Source: CAVTSA01 sp963790575 (GTDB taxonomy: Bacteria > Chloroflexota > Dormibacteria > Dormibacterales > Dormibacteraceae). Taken from it: 64,000 nucleotides of DNA. Below the pieces are notes generated by a model that did no database searches, was not told the origin of the DNA, and worked only from the letters and a program-made list of their open reading frames with translations. A program made the translations under genes and the position numbers. The DNA lies in contig CAWBPD010000001.1 in NCBI GenBank assembly GCA_963790575.1, forward strand, positions 124,001-188,000, in the 5' to 3' direction. Shown here piece after piece: positions 1 through 8,745 of the stretch. Each line of letters begins with the position of its first letter. The stretch's first letter is position 1.

Positions 1-47
1 CCCAGCAACAGCAGGATGGCGACGAGGATGAGCACCGCGATCAGCAT
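1..47 (-). CDS. Small hydrophobic protein, N-terminus only (runs off the window)
   Basis: Reading leftwards from ATG at 47, the first 15 codons are nearly all Leu, Ile, Val and Ala (MLIAVLILVAILLLL), so this is the start of a membrane protein or a signal anchor. A strong Shine-Dalgarno (AAGGAGGT, 52-59) precedes the ATG, and a good promoter lies just upstream (80-108). The rest lies outside the window, so the function cannot be stated. Confidence 0.6.
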   Translation of the reverse strand, partial: MLIAVLILVAILLLL

Positions 48-79
48 AGGGACCTCCTTGAAATAAACGTGACATCGAC

Positions 80-108
80 ACTATAACGAGGCCGCGTGCA
101 AATGTCGA
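80..108 (-). promoter_or_regulatory. Sigma70-type promoter for the leftward small membrane protein
   Basis: On the minus strand, TCGACA (103-108) and TATAGT (80-85) are separated by exactly 17 nt, close to the TTGACA/TATAAT consensus. The predicted transcript starts near 73 and gives a leader of about 25 nt containing the AAGGAGGT ribosome-binding site. Confidence 0.55.
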
Positions 109-134
109 GATCCTCTCCAGCTCTGGGACTCCGC

Positions 135-833
135 TCAGCCCGGTCGCGGTGGTGTGAGCTCGAGCCTGAAGGTCGACCCGGCGCCCGGGCGCGTGCTCTC
201 CAGCCTCAGCGATCCACCCATGCGCTCGGCCGCGCTCCGGCTCAGGTAGAGGCCGAGCCCGGTCCCCGGCCGCCGGGAGTCCTCGGGGTGCGCGCGGTAT
301 CCGGGGTCGAAGGCGTGTGCCGCCGCCGTCTCCGAGAAACCGAAGCCGGCGTCATGGACGCGGACCGAAGGGGCGGGAGTGGGCACCACCTCGACCCACG
401 CGCACGGCGGCGGCTCGGTGTAGGTGAGCGCGTTGTCGACCAGGTTGTCCAGCACCTGCGTCAGCAGGGCGCGGTCGACTCGTGCCCGCGTCCTTCCGTC
501 AGGCGTGAACTGGACACAGCCCCCGAGCAGGTCGGCCTTGGCGGAGCCGCGCGCCACCGCGTGCCGGACCTCGTCCTCGAGGACGACGTCCACGGCGTCG
601 ACCGAGTGGCGCTGCAGCCGGCTGATGACCTGAATCCGATCCAGTTGGCCTCGCGCCTCGGCGACCTTCTCCTCGACGCGATCCAGCGCTCGCCTCTGCT
701 CGGAGCTCAACGATCCCAGTGAGCCGTCCCGGAGCATCTCCAGGTACCCCTGGGCCAAAGCCAGCGGCCGCCGGGTCTCATGCAAGCCGGCGGCCAGCAG
801 GTCGTCGTAGCTGGTGTCGTCACCGCGAGCCAT
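135..833 (-). CDS. Histidine kinase (HisKA-HATPase core, no sensor domain)
   Basis: The 232-residue protein is almost only a kinase core. The H-box is at the very N-terminus (His18, in LHETRRPL), followed by the second dimerisation helix, an N-box (LDNLVDNALTY, about 130), a G1 box (DAGFGF) and a G2 box (GTGLGLYLS, about 188). The frame stays open to 1034, but the extra residues look non-coding; ATG 833 has GGAG about 6 nt upstream. No transmembrane or input domain is seen, so it is probably soluble and depends on a partner. It is divergent from the GAF-kinase at 1140, with which it shares the H-box surroundings (GYLEML), so the two look like paralogues. The nearby receiver at 3010 is the natural phosphate acceptor. 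Confidence 0.85.
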   Translation of the reverse strand: MARGDDTSYDDLLAAGLHETRRPLALAQGYLEMLRDGSLGSLSSEQRRALDRVEEKVAEARGQLDRIQVISRLQRHSVDAVDVVLEDEVRHAVARGSAKADLLGGCVQFTPDGRTRARVDRALLTQVLDNLVDNALTYTEPPPCAWVEVVPTPAPSVRVHDAGFGFSETAAAHAFDPGYRAHPEDSRRPGTGLGLYLSRSAAERMGGSLRLESTRPGAGSTFRLELTPPRPG

Positions 834-1139
834 GACCGCTCCGTTCAGTCTCCGAAACTGCAGACCCCGGCCCCCCTCTCCAGGTTGCTCCCGCCCGGTG
901 GCTCCGGGCCTTCCAGTAAGCGTGCACGTACCAGTCAGTTCCCACTCGAATAAGTACCCAGTATTATCACAATTTGTGGAGGGGACAGGCCAGGGAAGCG
1001 CAGCGGGCCGCGCGCTCTTCCCGCACTGGACCACGCGTCGCTCACCTCACCCACTGGACGCGAGGGCTCGGTTCTGGCAACGTAGGCACTGAACGACGCC
1101 CATCGGGGGGGTAGACGGTAGGGGTTCTGGGAGGTGCCA
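834..1139. other. Divergent intergenic region between the two kinase genes
   Basis: About 300 bases separate the divergent kinases. A locally AT-rich stretch around 945-975 stands out in the GC-rich background and could hold promoters for one or both genes, but I find no convincing -35/-10 pair. I see no repeat, RNA gene or additional ORF that I would support. Confidence 0.4.
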
Positions 1140-2873
1140 TTGGCACGCGAGCGGGTGGTAGATCGAGTCCTGGCCGGCCAGTGGGCGGTGGGGGACGCGG
1201 CGCGGAGAAGTGGCGGTCTGGACGACCTCCTGGCCCGGATCACCGCCGCCGCCGCCGAGTCGGTGGGTGCGGGCGATGCCGCCTACTGGCGCATCTTGGA
1301 GGGGGAACCCACCTTGATCGGCGGCCCTCGCTCACGGCTGGCCGGTGGCGCCGAGGAGCTGGCCGTGGCACTGGACGCCGAGCTGAGCCGGCGCGATTGG
1401 GTGATCCATCGGGGGTCGGACGACCCGGCGGACCAGGTCCTGGCGGTGCCCTGGCGGGCGGGTGGGGCCCGGCTCGGCATCTGCTGTGCCTACGGCAGCC
1501 TCCACCAGGGAGGCTTCACCGAGGACGACGCCCTGGTGCTGCAGGTGATCAGCAACTCATGCGGCAACGTCGTCGAACGTGAGCGGGCATTGGACCGCCT
1601 CCGCTGGGCGATGCAGGACCTCCACTCGGCCGAGGTCCGCCTGGGGCGGGTGCTGGACCTGAGCCGGTCGCTCAACACCGTGGGGGACCCGGAGACGCTG
1701 CTCGAGCAGCTGGTGCCCGGCGCTTTGGACCTGATCGGGGCCAAAGCCGGGTTCGCCGGGCGGGTGCGGCCGGAGGGGGCGGTCACCCGTCAGGTGCTCC
1801 ACTCGGGCACTGCGGAGCCCTTCGAGCACGTCTGGCCGCCGGGAGACGGGATTCCGGGCTGGTGCCTGATGTCGCGATCGGTCTACCTGACCAACGATGC
1901 GGCTCACGACGCCCGGGCTGACGGTGTCCTGCGCCGGCTGGGCGCGGCCGAGGTGCTGTGCGCCCCGATCGTCGACGCGCAAAGTGAGGTGCTCGGCTTC
2001 TTCACCCTGTTCGACAAACCGGAAGGCTTCGACGCCAATGACCGGCAGGTGGCGGAGGCGCTGGCCAGTCACACCGCGATGGCACTTCGGAGCGCCATCG
2101 CCTACCAGCGCCTGGGGGAGCTGGAGCGGTTCAAGTCCGACTTCCTGAACCTGGCCGCTCATGAGCTGCGGGGGCCGATCGCCGTGGCTCGGGGGTACCT
2201 CGAGATGCTGGCGGACGACCCCGACCGGTGGGATCGCGGCCAGCGTCAGTCGATGCTCCGGGTCACCACTCGCAAGCTGGACCAGATGCGTCTGCTGGTC
2301 GACCGCATGCTCGAGACGGCGCGCCTTGACGACCGCCCGCCGACACTGGAACTCCACTGCGTCGACCTGGGGCAGCTGGTCCGGGCGTCGATCGACGAGA
2401 CCCTGCACACCGTGCGCAGCGAGCATCAGCTGGTCATCGACCTCGGCGCGGAGCCGTTGCTGGTGCGGGCGGACCCAGACCGGATCCGGCGGGTGGTCGC
2501 CAACCTGGTTGAGAACGCCTGCAAATATTCGCCCGACGGCGGCGAAGTCCGGATCGGGCTCAGCCTCGCCGGCACGCCGCCCTGGGCGGAGATCGAGATC
2601 GAGGACCACGGGGTGGGCATCGACGAGGCCGACTTCCCTCTCCTCTTCACCCGCTTCGGGCGCATCGTCAACAAGCGGAACAGCCACATCGGAGGCACCG
2701 GGCTCGGGCTCTACCTGTCCCGGCAGCTGATCCGCATGCACGGCGGCGACATCACGGTCGAGTCCCAACCGGGGCGCGGGAGCCGCTTCATCATTCGCCT
2801 CCCGCCGGCGCCCCCGGGAGAGCAGCTGCCGCCACCGTCGGGGCGGGCCCGGGTCACCCCGAAGAACGTGTGA
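1140..2873 (+). CDS. GAF-domain sensor histidine kinase
   Basis: Cytoplasmic sensor kinase of about 577 residues. Two GAF-like regions come first (about 25-160 and 185-330), then HisKA with the H-box AAHELRGPI (about 340), then an ATPase domain with N-box NLVENACKYS, G1 DHGVGI and G2 GTGLGLYLSR (about 520). There are no membrane segments, so the ligand or redox signal is probably intracellular. TTG 1140 is preferred because the Shine-Dalgarno GGGAGG (1129-1134) lies 5 nt upstream; it would overlap an alternative GTG at 1134. The gene is followed, after 136 nt, by a receiver-only protein, its likely partner. The close match to the kinase at 833 around the H-box suggests that both feed the same receiver. 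Confidence 0.9.
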   Translation: MARERVVDRVLAGQWAVGDAARRSGGLDDLLARITAAAAESVGAGDAAYWRILEGEPTLIGGPRSRLAGGAEELAVALDAELSRRDWVIHRGSDDPADQVLAVPWRAGGARLGICCAYGSLHQGGFTEDDALVLQVISNSCGNVVERERALDRLRWAMQDLHSAEVRLGRVLDLSRSLNTVGDPETLLEQLVPGALDLIGAKAGFAGRVRPEGAVTRQVLHSGTAEPFEHVWPPGDGIPGWCLMSRSVYLTNDAAHDARADGVLRRLGAAEVLCAPIVDAQSEVLGFFTLFDKPEGFDANDRQVAEALASHTAMALRSAIAYQRLGELERFKSDFLNLAAHELRGPIAVARGYLEMLADDPDRWDRGQRQSMLRVTTRKLDQMRLLVDRMLETARLDDRPPTLELHCVDLGQLVRASIDETLHTVRSEHQLVIDLGAEPLLVRADPDRIRRVVANLVENACKYSPDGGEVRIGLSLAGTPPWAEIEIEDHGVGIDEADFPLLFTRFGRIVNKRNSHIGGTGLGLYLSRQLIRMHGGDITVESQPGRGSRFIIRLPPAPPGEQLPPPSGRARVTPKNV

Positions 2874-3009
2874 TCTGACCGGCCTATATCACTATAGTTG
2901 ACAGCAATTCGCATGCCAGTGAACACTGGGGAACGGGCAGGCGGTACCGGTGAGAGACCGAGAGGTCCATACGTGACCGCGCAACGCCTCTTGAGGAGGA
3001 TTGGTCATC

Positions 3010-3426
3010 ATGGCCGGTAGCGACACGTCAGATGCGATCCGGGTTCTGCTGGTCGAGGACGACGCGGAATTCGCGGAGATGTATCGGTTGCGACTGGAAG
3101 CCGACGAGTACGCGGTCGAATGGGCACGCAACGGTCGCGAGGGACTCAGGATGGCGCACGCCTGGGAACCGCATCTGATCTTCCTCGATATCCGGATGCC
3201 GGAGATGGACGGCCTGGAACTCCTGCGCACGCTGCGCGACGACCCCGCGACCGCCGCCGTCCCGGTGGTGGTGCTGACGAACTACAACGACGAGAGCCTG
3301 CAGCGGGAGGGCGAGCGTCTGGGCATCCTGGAGTGGCGCTCCAAGATCGACACCACCCCGTCCGGGATCTCGTCCTGGATCGAACGCTGGTCGAGCGCCC
3401 TGGAGGAAGAGCGCCAGACGCCCTGA
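3010..3426 (+). CDS. Stand-alone receiver-domain response regulator (CheY-like)
   Basis: A single receiver domain of 138 residues. It has the acidic pair (LVEDD), the phospho-acceptor Asp in FLDIRMPEMDG, the Thr in VVLTN and a late Lys (RSKID). No DNA-binding or enzymatic output domain follows, so it must act by protein-protein contact or as a relay. ATG 3010 has GAGGAGGA (2993-3000) 9 nt upstream; a TTG at 3001 would abut the Shine-Dalgarno and is rejected. It follows the GAF kinase in the same direction. The hairpin repeat at 3451-3500 lies downstream and may terminate transcription. Confidence 0.88.
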   Translation: MAGSDTSDAIRVLLVEDDAEFAEMYRLRLEADEYAVEWARNGREGLRMAHAWEPHLIFLDIRMPEMDGLELLRTLRDDPATAAVPVVVLTNYNDESLQREGERLGILEWRSKIDTTPSGISSWIERWSSALEEERQTP

Positions 3427-3450
3427 CTGGGTCCGGCGGTAGGGGACCGG

Positions 3451-3500
3451 TGTCCGCACCCGGACGCTAACTCGGCCGAGTTAAGGTCGCGGTGCGGACA
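3451..3500. repeat. Family B intergenic inverted repeat, copy 1 (possible bidirectional terminator)
   Basis: TGTCCGCACC (3451-3460) pairs perfectly with GGTGCGGACA (3491-3500). A perfect 16-nt palindrome, TAACTCGGCCGAGTTA, lies inside (3468-3483). The element sits between the convergent receiver gene and the isomerase gene. Its arms and flanks closely match the element at 21731-21784. Confidence 0.75.
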
Positions 3501-3521
3501 GTCGGGTCCTAACCAAGAGGC

Positions 3522-4277
3522 TCAGGTGCCTCGCAGCGTGCGCAGGGCCGGAGCCAGCTCGGATGCCAAGTCGTTCCAGCGGCACTCGATCGAGCAGGTG
3601 AGGTCGCTCCGCGCCTGCTGGGCGGCGGCGAGGAAAGCGCTCAACTCAGGGTCCGGGGCCGGGGGCGTCCGGCCCACGCCGGCGACGTGGGTGTGCGCGA
3701 GCAGGTCCGCGTGCTCGGTCACCGCGCTGACAGGCTCACCCTCCTCGCGCATGTGGTAGAGGTCGGCCAGGAGCCGCACGCCCTCCAGGCGGTGGTCCCG
3801 AATGAACGCGGCCACCTCGCCGACGGAGTTCCAGACATTCGACTCCGCGCGGCGCAACGGCTCCAGCACCAGCGTGATGTCGGCCGCCTGCGTGATGCCG
3901 GCGGCCTGGCGGCAGAATTCGGCGAGCTCCCCCAGAGCCCGCGCGCGCTCGTAGCCATCGGGGATCCGGCGCGGACCTCCCGACCCGAAGACGACCAGCC
4001 GCACCGCGAGGAGCCGCAGCCGCTCGGTGGCGTCGCGCACATAGGCGAGCACCTGGTCACGGTCGGTATCCGAGCCCAGCAGGCGAACACTCGAGGGCAA
4101 CAACACGTTGGCAGCCAGCACCGGCGGTCCGCTCCGCACCACCCCGCGTAGCTGTTCGAAGTCCTCGGCGCCGGTGGCCATGACCAGGTTGCCGACCGCA
4201 ACCTCCAGATAGTCGAGATCCGCGTTCTGGACCGCCGGCAGCTGGTCGACCCGTCCGATGCAGCATCCAAATCTCAC
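3522..4277 (-). CDS. Sugar-phosphate isomerase/epimerase-like TIM barrel
   Basis: A 251-residue protein resembling the xylose-isomerase-like TIM-barrel (AP_endonuc_2) family. It has the family pattern of late-strand acidic and histidine residues (LVLEPL, LADLYHMREEGEP, LAHTHVAG, SIECRW), which normally bind a divalent metal. The substrate cannot be told. GTG 4277 is chosen because the frame upstream runs into an intergenic repeat array and a near-palindrome (4281-4298); the ribosome-binding site is weak (GGCGG). The near-palindrome directly upstream suggests repression by a sugar- or acid-responsive regulator. It is convergent with the receiver gene. Confidence 0.78.
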   Translation of the reverse strand: MRFGCCIGRVDQLPAVQNADLDYLEVAVGNLVMATGAEDFEQLRGVVRSGPPVLAANVLLPSSVRLLGSDTDRDQVLAYVRDATERLRLLAVRLVVFGSGGPRRIPDGYERARALGELAEFCRQAAGITQAADITLVLEPLRRAESNVWNSVGEVAAFIRDHRLEGVRLLADLYHMREEGEPVSAVTEHADLLAHTHVAGVGRTPPAPDPELSAFLAAAQQARSDLTCSIECRWNDLASELAPALRTLRGT

Positions 4278-4280
4278 CCG

Positions 4281-4298
4281 CCGTTTGTATACGAACGG
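4281..4298. promoter_or_regulatory. Near-perfect palindrome, candidate GntR/FadR-type operator
   Basis: CCGTTTGTATACGAACGG has 8 of 9 base pairs and is centred on GTATAC, 4 nt before the isomerase start codon. Several FadR-subfamily GntR regulators bind sites centred on GTATAC or GTNNAC; that link is inference. No GntR gene is seen in the window. Confidence 0.4.
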
Positions 4299-4341
4299 AC
4301 CTCGAGAGCGCGGGCCTTGGGGGCCCCGGGGTGCACGCAGA

Positions 4342-4410
4342 CCCCCGATTGCCGGCACTCGGGGCTCGCAGAGCGCAGGGAAGCCCCCCGATTGCCGGCA
4401 GTCGGGGGGC
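4342..4410. repeat. Family A intergenic hairpin repeats (two units)
   Basis: There are two units about 42 nt apart. Each is a C-rich arm, the core GATTGCCGGCA, then a G-rich arm. Unit 2 (4383-4410) has a perfect 9-bp stem (GCCCCCCGA with TCGGGGGGC) and the loop TTGCCGGCAG. Unit 1 has a shorter stem and almost the same loop. Related cores occur at 10862-10933, 18634-18653 and 51299-51374. Confidence 0.7.
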
Positions 4411-4416
4411 AAGGCA

Positions 4417-5991
4417 TCAGGGGAGCGCGCGCAGAGCGGCCCGGGCGGCCTCGTCGTAGGGGTAGATGGTCAGCGCGCCCTGGTAGCAGCGCCGAGCGGC
4501 GGCCACGTTCCCCCGCCGCGCGAAGTCGTTCCCCAATTGGACCCAGACTCTCGGGTCCTGGGCGCCGAGTCGAACCGCCGCCGCCAGCTGCGGCGGCGTG
4601 GCGACGGCGGCGTGATAACGCGCCTGAAGAGGATCGACGCTGACCGCCAGCTGGTTGTCGCCCGCGAACGCGGCGGTGTCGGCGACCACCGGTGGGACCG
4701 CGCACACGAGAGCGAGGAGCACGGCTGCGATGCCGGCCACCACGGTGCCGGCGCGCCGGGCCCGGTCCCGGAGTTCGGGGAGTGAGCCGGCGGCCCCGGC
4801 TCCCGCCAGCAGCCAGAGCGGGGCGGTGGCCGGAACCCAGTCGAAGTCGAGCAACGACCAGACCAGGTAGGCGGCGAGTGCGCCCGCCAGCGCCTCCGCG
4901 CCCGGCACTCTCAGGACCTGCCGCCAGAGCAGACAGAACAGCACCGTGCAGGCGAGCAGGCCGAACACGCCCTGAGTGGCCAGCAGGTCGAGTGGCATCG
5001 AGTGGAGGCGGTCGAAGGGATCTCCGGGCTCCCAGTCGGCGGACTGGAAGGCACCGAAGTGGAGTCCGACACCGTCCTCGCCCCACCCCAGCCAGGGCCG
5101 CGCCGCGATCAGCCGGAGGCCGTCGCGCCAGACTCCGAGCCGCGCCGCCCCGGTGTCCTGGTTGAGGAGCCGCAGCGGGGTCAGAAGCAGGGCCGCGGCG
5201 GCTCCCCACAGCAGCGCGATGCCGCCCACCCCAGCTCCCGCGCCGAGGGCCCGGCGCCGGCGCCAGACGACCAGCGCCGGCCAGACCGCGAGGCCCGCCA
5301 CCGCGCCCAGCCAGCCGGCGCGCGAGGTGCTCAGCGCCAGGCCCGCCGCCAGCAGAGCCACCGCCGGCGCCCACCGCCAGCTCCGTCGCAGGCGGGCGAT
5401 GGCGAGCGGAAGTGTCATCGCGAGAAGCGCGCCGAGCAGATCCGGCTGGCCCAGATTGCCGTCGGGACGCGCGAGCAGTCCCAGGACCGCCTGCAGGATG
5501 GCTTCCCCCGCCGCCACGCAACAGCCGGCCAGGAACAGCACCTCGATTCGTCCCCGCCAGCGAGCCGCGGCCTCGGGGCCGGCGGCGGCGGGGGGCGAGA
5601 GGCGCAGCGTGCCCCAACATAGACCGCAGTAGGCGAGCCGCAGGGGCAGCGACTCATAGCGCGAGTAGGCGCCGGCCAGCGATACCACCGGCTGAGCCGA
5701 GAACACCGCCGCCAGCCCGGCCGCCACCGAGCAGGCCAGCAGAGCCCAACCAAGCGGTCCGGTTCGGGACCGTCCCCACAGCGCACCCGCCGCGACCAGG
5801 AGTCCGGCCCCGGTTTGGGCCAGGGCCGCGCGGGGAAGGATGAAAGAGTCCACCATCCAGGGGCACCAGATCACGGGAAGGAGCCCGGCGATGGCGGCGG
5901 GAAGCCATTCTTGAGCGCCTTGCCGCCACCCCCACGAGAGCCGGCCGGCGTTCGTGCCAATTCCTGCGCGGGGGACGGAACGAGCAAGCAC
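4417..5991 (-). CDS. O-antigen ligase/polymerase-like membrane protein with C-terminal TPR
   Basis: A polytopic protein of 524 residues. It has about ten or more hydrophobic segments and a large loop between about 270 and 340 containing a GVWRDGLRLI...PWLGWGEDGVG stretch, typical of the Wzy_C/O-antigen ligase domain. The C-terminus (about 455-524) contains a TPR-like pair (VWVQLGNDFARRGN, AARRCYQGAL). Family members move glycan chains between a lipid carrier and an acceptor, or polymerise them, at the outer face of the membrane; a monoderm member would more likely serve exopolysaccharide or a secreted glycan. The start is GTG 5991. TATAAC lies 8 nt upstream on the minus strand, consistent with a leaderless transcript. 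Confidence 0.8.
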   Translation of the reverse strand: MLARSVPRAGIGTNAGRLSWGWRQGAQEWLPAAIAGLLPVIWCPWMVDSFILPRAALAQTGAGLLVAAGALWGRSRTGPLGWALLACSVAAGLAAVFSAQPVVSLAGAYSRYESLPLRLAYCGLCWGTLRLSPPAAAGPEAAARWRGRIEVLFLAGCCVAAGEAILQAVLGLLARPDGNLGQPDLLGALLAMTLPLAIARLRRSWRWAPAVALLAAGLALSTSRAGWLGAVAGLAVWPALVVWRRRRALGAGAGVGGIALLWGAAAALLLTPLRLLNQDTGAARLGVWRDGLRLIAARPWLGWGEDGVGLHFGAFQSADWEPGDPFDRLHSMPLDLLATQGVFGLLACTVLFCLLWRQVLRVPGAEALAGALAAYLVWSLLDFDWVPATAPLWLLAGAGAAGSLPELRDRARRAGTVVAGIAAVLLALVCAVPPVVADTAAFAGDNQLAVSVDPLQARYHAAVATPPQLAAAVRLGAQDPRVWVQLGNDFARRGNVAAARRCYQGALTIYPYDEAARAALRALP

Positions 5992-6066
5992 CGTCGGCGG
6001 TTATAGACCTATAGGAGAAGTCAGTTTCGGTTGGAGGGACGCGAAGGGAAGCCTGCGCGTCGCCGG

Positions 6067-6072
6067 TATGAT
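6067..6072 (+). promoter_or_regulatory. Possible -10 element for clpC
   Basis: TATGAT, preceded by CGG, is the best -10-like sequence between the divergent ligase-like gene and clpC. No good -35 is seen, and I found no CIRCE or CtsR box. Confidence 0.3.
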
Positions 6073-6176
6073 TGGCGTCAGGCGGGCGGAGTCACCAAAC
6101 GCCCGAGAAGCAACAATTCCCGATCGAGGAGGTGTTCGCCACACCTGGCCCGGATTTCTGAGGAGGCACCCCACCC

Positions 6177-8690
6177 TTGTCCTCTATGTACCCGTTCGAA
6201 CGATTCACTGAGCGCGCGAAGAAGGTCCTGACGCTCGCGCAGGAAGAGGCCGAGCGCTCGCATCACAGCTACATCGGCACCGAGCACCTACTCCTCGGAC
6301 TGCTCCGTGAGGGCGATGGCCTGGCCGCCAAGGTCCTTGGCAACCTGGGCGTCGAGATCGGCAAGGTCCGCCAGACGATCGAGTCCGTCCTGGGACGGAA
6401 CGAGCGGATCGTCATCCAGCAGATCATCCCCACCTCACGCGTCAAGAAGGTGATCGAGATCTCCTTCGAAGAGGCGCGCCGGATGGGGCACAACTATGTC
6501 GGGACCGAGCACCTGCTCCTGGGTCTGTTGATCGAGGGCGAGGGGATCGCGGCGCACGTTCTGGAGGATCTGGGCGCGAACCTGGAGAAGGTCCGCAACG
6601 AGATCGAGCGCCTGCTCCACGACTCGACGGTGGAGGAGTCGGAGCCGGCTCCCAAGAAGCCGTCCAAGACCCCGCTGCTCGACCAGTTCGGCCGTGACCT
6701 GACGGACCTGGCGCGGAAGTCGGCGCTGGACCCGGTGATCGGACGCGAGACCGAGATCGAGCGCGTGATCCAGATCCTGTCCCGCCGGACCAAGAACAAC
6801 CCCGCGCTGATCGGGGAGCCGGGCGTGGGGAAGACCGCGATCGCCGAAGGCCTGGCCCAGCAGATCGTGCTCGGCAACGTGCCCGAGTCACTCTTCAACA
6901 AGCGGGTCCTGACGCTCGACATGGGCGCGCTGGTCGCCGGCACCAAGTACCGCGGCGAGTTCGAGGAGCGGCTGAAGAAGATCCTGGACGAGATGCGTGC
7001 CTCCAACGAGGTGGTGCTGTTCATCGACGAGCTCCACACCTTGGTCGGGGCCGGGGCTGCCGAGGGCGCGATCGACGCCGCCAACATCCTGAAGCCGGCC
7101 CTGGCGCGGGGCGAGCTGCAGTGCATCGGCGCCACCACGCTCAACGAGTACCGCAAGTACATCGAGAAGGACGCCGCCCTGGAGCGGCGGTTCCAGCCGG
7201 TCTTCGTCGATCAGCCGTCGCTGACCGAGACGATCGACATCCTGCACGGCGTCAAGCCGCTCTACGAGAAGCACCACCGGGTCGCGATCAGCGACGAGGC
7301 GGTGCGCGCGGCCGCCATCCTCTCCGACCGCTATGTCTCCGACCGCGCTCTGCCCGACAAGGCCATCGACCTCATCGACGAGGCTTCGGCGCGGGTGCGG
7401 ATGAAGCTGACCACCACCCCCGAAGACCTGAAGGACATGCAGAGGGAGATCAAGAAGCTTCAGGCCGACAAGGAGGAGGCGATCGCGCGGCAGGACTACG
7501 AGAGCGCCGCCATGGTCCGCGAGGACGAGAAGAAGCGCAAGGAGAGCTACTCCCTGCGCGAGCAGGCCTGGCGCGACAAGCTGGGTGAGACCGTGCCGCA
7601 GGTGTCCGAGGAGGACATCGCCTCCATCGTCTCGGCCTGGACCGGGGTGCCGGTGCACCGGCTGGTGGAGGAGGAGACGGCACGGCTGCTGCGGATGGAG
7701 GAGGAGCTCCACCAGCGCGTCGTCGGGCAGGAGGAGCCGATCACCACGATCAGCCAAGCTGTGCGCCGCGCGCGTGCCGGACTCAAGGACGCCCGGCGAC
7801 CGATCGGGTCGTTCATCTTCCTGGGCCCGACCGGGGTGGGCAAGTCAGAGCTCGCGAAAGCGCTGGCGGCCTATCTGTTCGACTCCGAGGACGCTCTCAT
7901 CCGGCTCGACATGTCGGAGTTCATGGAGCGCCACACCACGGCTCGACTGGTGGGCGCACCCGCCGGCTACGTGGGCTACGACGAGGGCGGCCAGCTGACG
8001 GAGGCGGTTCGCCGCCGGCCCTACTCGGTGATCCTCTTTGACGAGGTCGAGAAGGCGCACCCCGAGGTCTTCAACATGCTGCTGCAGATCCTCGAGGACG
8101 GGCGCCTGTCGGACGCCAAAGGCAAGGTGGTCAACTTCGCCAACACCCTGATCATCATGACCTCCAACCTGGGGATGCGGGACATGAACCAGGCGCAGAC
8201 CGCGCTCGGGTTCCAGCCCGCCCTGGCCAGCGAAGAGCAGGACGCGGAGCGCCGGCACAAGATCATGAAGGACAAGATCGACACCGAGCTCAAGAAGACG
8301 TTCCGGCCCGAGTTCCTGAACCGCATCGACGCCGTGATCACGTTCAAACCACTGACGCCGGCCCAGATCCGCGAGATCGTGGACCTGCAGCTGAAGCAGC
8401 TGGAGGACCGGCTGCACGAGCAGGACGTGCACGTGATGGTCACCGACGTGGCCCGCGACCGGCTGGGCGAGGAGGGCTTCGACCGCCAGTACGGTGCCCG
8501 CCCGCTGCGCCGCGTCATCACCCAGCGGATCGAAGACCAGCTGTCGGAGAGCCTGCTGCGGGGCAAGTTCAAGCGCGGCGACACGGTCCGTATCGACTAC
8601 AACCCGGAGGACGGCTTCGTCCTCAGCCCGGAGCGGCGGGAGGGGGCCAAGGAGCTGCCCGCGCCCGCCCCGGCGCAGCTGCCCTCGTAG
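6177..8690 (+). CDS. clpC: ATP-dependent Clp protease ATPase subunit ClpC
   Basis: Hsp100 unfoldase that feeds proteins to ClpP. In order: two Clp-N repeats (about 1-150, opening with FERFTERAKKVL), AAA1 with Walker A GEPGVGKT (about 213), a UVR/middle region (about 430-465, KEEAIARQDYESAAMVR) and AAA2 with Walker A GPTGVGKS (about 550). The UVR motif marks it as ClpC rather than ClpB or ClpA. At 837 residues it has the usual family length. TTG 6177 has AGGAGG (6161-6166) 10 nt upstream. ATG 6186 would give the more usual N-terminus but sits 19 nt from that site, so the start is uncertain by three codons. A strong terminator follows. Confidence 0.97.
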   Translation: MSSMYPFERFTERAKKVLTLAQEEAERSHHSYIGTEHLLLGLLREGDGLAAKVLGNLGVEIGKVRQTIESVLGRNERIVIQQIIPTSRVKKVIEISFEEARRMGHNYVGTEHLLLGLLIEGEGIAAHVLEDLGANLEKVRNEIERLLHDSTVEESEPAPKKPSKTPLLDQFGRDLTDLARKSALDPVIGRETEIERVIQILSRRTKNNPALIGEPGVGKTAIAEGLAQQIVLGNVPESLFNKRVLTLDMGALVAGTKYRGEFEERLKKILDEMRASNEVVLFIDELHTLVGAGAAEGAIDAANILKPALARGELQCIGATTLNEYRKYIEKDAALERRFQPVFVDQPSLTETIDILHGVKPLYEKHHRVAISDEAVRAAAILSDRYVSDRALPDKAIDLIDEASARVRMKLTTTPEDLKDMQREIKKLQADKEEAIARQDYESAAMVREDEKKRKESYSLREQAWRDKLGETVPQVSEEDIASIVSAWTGVPVHRLVEEETARLLRMEEELHQRVVGQEEPITTISQAVRRARAGLKDARRPIGSFIFLGPTGVGKSELAKALAAYLFDSEDALIRLDMSEFMERHTTARLVGAPAGYVGYDEGGQLTEAVRRRPYSVILFDEVEKAHPEVFNMLLQILEDGRLSDAKGKVVNFANTLIIMTSNLGMRDMNQAQTALGFQPALASEEQDAERRHKIMKDKIDTELKKTFRPEFLNRIDAVITFKPLTPAQIREIVDLQLKQLEDRLHEQDVHVMVTDVARDRLGEEGFDRQYGARPLRRVITQRIEDQLSESLLRGKFKRGDTVRIDYNPEDGFVLSPERREGAKELPAPAPAQLPS

Positions 8691-8711
8691 GCACCAGGCA
8701 GAACACCGGCG

Positions 8712-8745
8712 ACAAGCCCCGGGGCCCGCCGGCCCCGGGGCTTGT
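8712..8745. terminator. Bidirectional terminator between clpC and the oxidoreductase fusion
   Basis: A perfect 15-bp stem (8712-8726 with 8731-8745, both containing GCCCCGGGGC) and a 4-nt loop lie between two convergent genes. The stem ends in ACAAG/CTTGT and overlaps the first base of the leftward gene's stop codon. Confidence 0.85.

Noticed and set aside
2893..2926. Promoter for the receiver gene (TATAGT at 2893, TTGACA at 2898)
   Set aside because: Neither hexamer has a partner at 16-18 nt spacing: the -10 opposite TTGACA matches only 3 of 6 bases.
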